Positions 60,000 through 62,571 of a stretch of DNA of 62,571 bases are shown piece by piece. The DNA comes from Arthrobacter alkaliphilus (lineage in GTDB: Bacteria; Actinomycetota; Actinomycetes; Actinomycetales; Micrococcaceae). The stretch covers positions 1 to 62,571 of the forward strand of contig NZ_JAKEEC010000025.1 of assembly GCF_021483235.1 (NCBI RefSeq), written 5' to 3'. The notes beneath the pieces were generated by a model. The model was not told the origin of the DNA and ran no database searches. It saw only the letters and a program-made list of their open reading frames with translations. How positions within the stretch are numbered: the first letter of the stretch is position 1; every line of letters starts with the position of its first letter. The translations under genes and the position numbers were made by a program.

Positions 60000-61311
60000 C
60001 CAATCTGGCGAGGTCCTGCAGGTTCGCCGAATCCGCCACGGACATTTTTCGCGGCACAGTGTCGAGTAGGCAAAGCGTTCCCAGATTGTGCCCTTCACGG
60101 GTCTTCAGCGGCGCGCCGGCATAGAATCCGAGCCCGAAATCCCCGACGACGAGGGGGTTGGAGAGTGTCCGCGGGTCTTCGGCGGCGTTCTCCACAACCC
60201 AGACGTCGTCCTGCAGGATGGCTGAACCGCACAGGCCCGGGTCCCTGGGAATTTGCTCGGCCTCAGTCCCATAGCGGGACTGGAACCAGATGCGGTCGTG
60301 GTCGACGATGCTGACTATCGCCATCGGGACGTTGAATAGCCTGGCTGCCAGGGCCGTGATCCTGTCGAAAGCACTGTCGGCAGGCGTGTCCAGGATCCCG
60401 TAATGATGCACCGTGGCCATGCGTTCGGCTTCGTTGTCGGGAATGATGGCGGGGTCCACCTTGTGCCGGCCCCGGCTTGCGGACGCCTGGTCGTACAGCG
60501 CCAGGGAGGCTTCGCGGGCCGTGGGTCGCTTCGACGGATCCGCAGAGGTCATGGCGGTAAGGAGCGATTTCCATTCCGGATCCAGGTCGTCCGGGATCGG
60601 AGGATCCTGGATGAGCCGGGCAACGGCGCTCTGGATCGGATCCCCCGGAAATGCGATTTGCCCGGTAAGGCTCTCAAGCAGGACCAGACCGAGAGAATAG
60701 ATGTCGCTGGCGGGAGTCACGGGTTCGCCCCGGGCCAGTTCCGGGCTGAGGTAGGCCGCGGTCCCCAGGAAACCGCCCTCGGCGTCTTTCGGCGTTTCCG
60801 AGATCAGTGCGATACCGAAATCGGTGAGCTTTGCACGTATCCTCGCGGCATCCTGGTGGTAGTCGAAGATCATGATGTTGCCCGGCTTGACGTCCCGGTG
60901 GACCACGCCATTCGCATGGATGTAGGCCAAGGCGTCCGCGACATCATGCCCGATCTGAGCTGTGTGGCGCGGCCCGAGGGCACCCTTGGACAGAAACTGC
61001 TTCAAGTCCGGCCCGCCGATGAGTTCCATCACGAGGTAGACGCGCGGCTCGCCCGGCCCGGTGCGGTCCACCCCGGCATCGAGTAGGGTGACCAGGCCGG
61101 GGTGGTTCATCCGAGCAAAAATCTTTACTTCATCGTCATCCATGGCCGCGGCCTCGCCATCGCGGGCTGGTTTCGTAATGATTTTGACTGCTACATCTCT
61201 CCCGAGGAACTCGTCCTTGGCCCGATAAACAGTGGCCATCGCCCCGGCTCCGATGCGCTCGATCACACGGTATCTGCCCCCGAGGGAAGCCTCATCGTCG
61301 GCCTGTTTCAT
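59935..61311 (-). CDS. Serine/threonine protein kinase with C-terminal GAF domain
   Basis: A 458-residue soluble protein. The kinase domain (about 12-270) has GRYRVIERIGAGAMATVYRA, the ATP Lys in DVAVKIIT, VVHRDVKPGNIM, TDFGIAL, and GTAAYLSPELARG. The C-terminal ~165 residues form a GAF domain of the type ERMATVHHYGILDTPADSAF, RIWFQSRYGTEAEQIPRDPG, LCGSAIL and GHNLGTLCLLD. There is no membrane segment or PASTA domain, so it senses an internal signal through GAF. AAGG is seven bases before the ATG. Confidence 0.93.
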   Translation of the reverse strand: MKQADDEASLGGRYRVIERIGAGAMATVYRAKDEFLGRDVAVKIITKPARDGEAAAMDDDEVKIFARMNHPGLVTLLDAGVDRTGPGEPRVYLVMELIGGPDLKQFLSKGALGPRHTAQIGHDVADALAYIHANGVVHRDVKPGNIMIFDYHQDAARIRAKLTDFGIALISETPKDAEGGFLGTAAYLSPELARGEPVTPASDIYSLGLVLLESLTGQIAFPGDPIQSAVARLIQDPPIPDDLDPEWKSLLTAMTSADPSKRPTAREASLALYDQASASRGRHKVDPAIIPDNEAERMATVHHYGILDTPADSAFDRITALAARLFNVPMAIVSIVDHDRIWFQSRYGTEAEQIPRDPGLCGSAILQDDVWVVENAAEDPRTLSNPLVVGDFGLGFYAGAPLKTREGHNLGTLCLLDTVPRKMSVADSANLQDLARLVTSELELRLERREPVKAVPVP

Positions 61312-61419
61312 GTAGCAACCTTACTTTCCTAAGCCGCAGAAGACGGGAGCGCCGCGGCGGACGTTGAGGCTCCTAGTCAGGCCGCCCCTCCGGGATCCCG
61401 ACAGCCTGACAATCAATGG

Positions 61420-61490
61420 TAAGCGTGCTTATCATCATGCGACAAACGGCAGTGCCATGAAGTCCACGTAAAGTAGGGTCAGCATGCTTA
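61420..61490. promoter_or_regulatory. Two similar palindromic sites upstream of glgX
   Basis: TAAGCGTGCTTA (61420-61431) and TCAGCATGCTTA (61479-61490) lie 59 bp apart in the kinase-glgX spacer (61312-61594), both in an AT-richer part. They could be paired operator half-sites. No promoter boxes were recognised with confidence. Confidence 0.35.
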
Positions 61491-61594
61491 CTAATTTGGA
61501 CAGAAGACGCCCTCGCCGGCTGCATTAAGATCAGGTCCAGGCAGGTGCGTAGTTCCTGCCGGATGCCGTGTTAGACCAAGCAATAGGAGCACGA

Positions 61595-62571
61595 ATGGAA
61601 GTCTGGCCCGGATCGGCGTACCCCCTTGGCGCCACCTTTGACGGAACCGGAACCAACTTCGCCTTGTTCAGTGAGAAGGCGGAAAGGGTGGAGTTGTGCC
61701 TCTTCGACGACGACGGGGAGGAGACTTCCTATACCCTCAGCGAGGTGGACGGCTATGTGTGGCATTGCTACCTTCCGCAGGTTCAGCCGGGGCAGAAGTA
61801 TGGCTACCGGGTGCATGGCCCGTATGATCCGGCCAACGGGCAGCGCTTCAACCCCAACAAGCTGCTCCTGGACCCGTACGCCAAGGCGGTGCACGGCGAG
61901 ATCGATTGGGATCCGGCGCTCTTCTCCTACAACCTGGGGGACCCGGATTCCCGGAACGACAAGGATTCCGCACCCCACATGATGATGGGCGTGGTCATCA
62001 ACCCGTTCTTCGACTGGGACGGGGACCATCTCCCGCGGATCCCGTACCACCGCTCGGTGATTTACGAAGCGCACGTCAAGGGCCTGACCCAGCTTCACCC
62101 CGAAGTTCCGGAAGAACAAAGGGGCACATACGCCGGAGTGGCGCACCCGGCGGTGATTTCGCACTTGCAAAAGCTTGGGGTGACGGCCATCGAGCTCATG
62201 CCGGTGCACCAGTTCGTGAATGACGGCACCCTGCAGGATAAAGGCCTGAGCAACTACTGGGGTTACAACACCATCGGGTTCTTCGCCCCGCACAACAGCT
62301 ACAGCTCATCCGGAGACCGGGGCCAGCAGGTCCAGGACTTCAAGGCCATGGTCCGCTCCCTCCACCGCGCCGGCATCGAGGTGATCCTCGACGTCGTGTA
62401 CAACCACACGGCCGAGGGCAACCATCTGGGTCCCACGCTGTCGTTCAAGGGCATCGACAACTCCGCGTACTACCGGTTGGTGGAGGGCGACGAGAAGCAC
62501 TACATGGACTACACCGGGACGGGCAACACACTGAATGTGCGCAGCCCGCACTCGCTGCAGTTGCTCATGGA
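61595..62571 (+). CDS. glgX: Glycogen debranching enzyme GlgX/TreX (3' partial)
   Basis: The first 325 residues of a GH13 isoamylase-type debranching enzyme; the frame runs off the window. The N-terminal CBM48-like domain reads [20 protein letters not shown], then [20 protein letters not shown] and [11 protein letters not shown]. The catalytic barrel begins with [37 protein letters not shown] and [15 protein letters not shown], the first GH13 conserved region. It removes alpha-1,6 branches from glycogen. AGGAG is five bases before the ATG. Confidence 0.95.
   Translation, partial: MEVWPGSAYPLGATFDGTGTNFALFSEKAERVELCLFDDDGEETSYTLSEVDGYVWHCYLPQVQPGQKYGYRVHGPYDPANGQRFNPNKLLLDPYAKAVHGEIDWDPALFSYNLGDPDSRNDKDSAPHMMMGVVINPFFDWDGDHLPRIPYHRSVIYEAHVKGLTQLHPEVPEEQRGTYAGVAHPAVISHLQKLGVTAIELMPVHQFVNDGTLQDKGLSNYWGYNTIGFFAPHNSYSSSGDRGQQVQDFKAMVRSLHRAGIEVILDVVYNHTAEGNHLGPTLSFKGIDNSAYYRLVEGDEKHYMDYTGTGNTLNVRSPHSLQLLM

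Noticed and set aside
61571..62293. 240-codon minus-strand ORF at the right end
   Set aside because: Antisense to glgX, whose conserved GH13 motifs are unambiguous.

Overview
The window is a dense, high-GC chromosomal segment of an actinobacterium of the Arthrobacter type (Micrococcaceae). This is inferred from GC-rich third codon positions, frequent GTG and TTG starts, a DUF222/HNH gene, a DUF4193 zinc-ribbon protein, two NCS1 permeases with nitrilase-family enzymes, and an actinobacterial flagellar gene order. No rRNA, tRNA, insertion sequence, prophage or CRISPR array was found. The first gene (HNH nuclease) and the last (glgX) are cut by the window edges.

Layout. 0-5.8 kb: an HNH fragment; a co-directional PAP2 phosphatase, DedA, response regulator and histidine kinase block; an alpha/beta hydrolase; a coiled-coil protein. 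5.8-12.3 kb: a nitrogen-compound uptake and hydrolysis island with an IclR regulator, two NCS1 permeases, a GntR regulator and two carbon-nitrogen hydrolases. 12.4-13.7 kb: a secreted sedolisin-type protease. 13.8-30.5 kb: a flagellar island. The minus-strand series runs fliC, fliD, fliS, a fliT-like gene, then flgB, flgC, fliE, fliF, fliG, fliH, fliI, fliJ, an NlpC/P60 gene, fliK, flgD, flgE; divergent from fliC is flgN, flgK, flgL, fliW. Three sites carry one sigma28-like promoter of the form TAAC-N15-(G/T)CCGATAG, at the heads of fliC, flgB and flgN. The motor, switch and export genes (motAB, fliMN, fliPQR, flhAB), csrA and a flagellar sigma factor are not in the window.

30.5-34.2 kb: a 32-bp-period repeat array with an inverted block, an APC permease behind a 25-bp palindrome, an AMIN-like secreted protein, DUF4193 and a possible 58-residue ORF. 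34.2-40.7 kb: a tightly coupled operon with a binding lipoprotein, two ABC permeases, an ATPase, a fused glycerophosphodiesterase/inositol-phosphatase and a DUF6454-like protein, which looks like a system to import and strip a phosphodiester. 40.9-45.5 kb: a CitA/DcuS-type two-component system translationally coupled to a secreted beta-propeller, and a tandemly duplicated PepSY-like protein. 46-48.5 kb: a GGDEF-EAL protein divergent from a PadR regulator.

48.5-53.4 kb: lipid enzymes (phospholipase D-like, PAP2, Tat-exported phospholipase C). 53.4-56.3 kb: two GNAT acetyltransferases and a MarR-MFS pair disturbed by a 55-bp tandem duplication and a probable frameshift. 56.4-60 kb: dctA with a PrpF-family isomerase and a divergent LysR regulator. 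60-62.6 kb: a Ser/Thr kinase fused to a GAF domain, then the start of glgX.

All functions are read from protein motifs and gene context by eye; no database search was possible.
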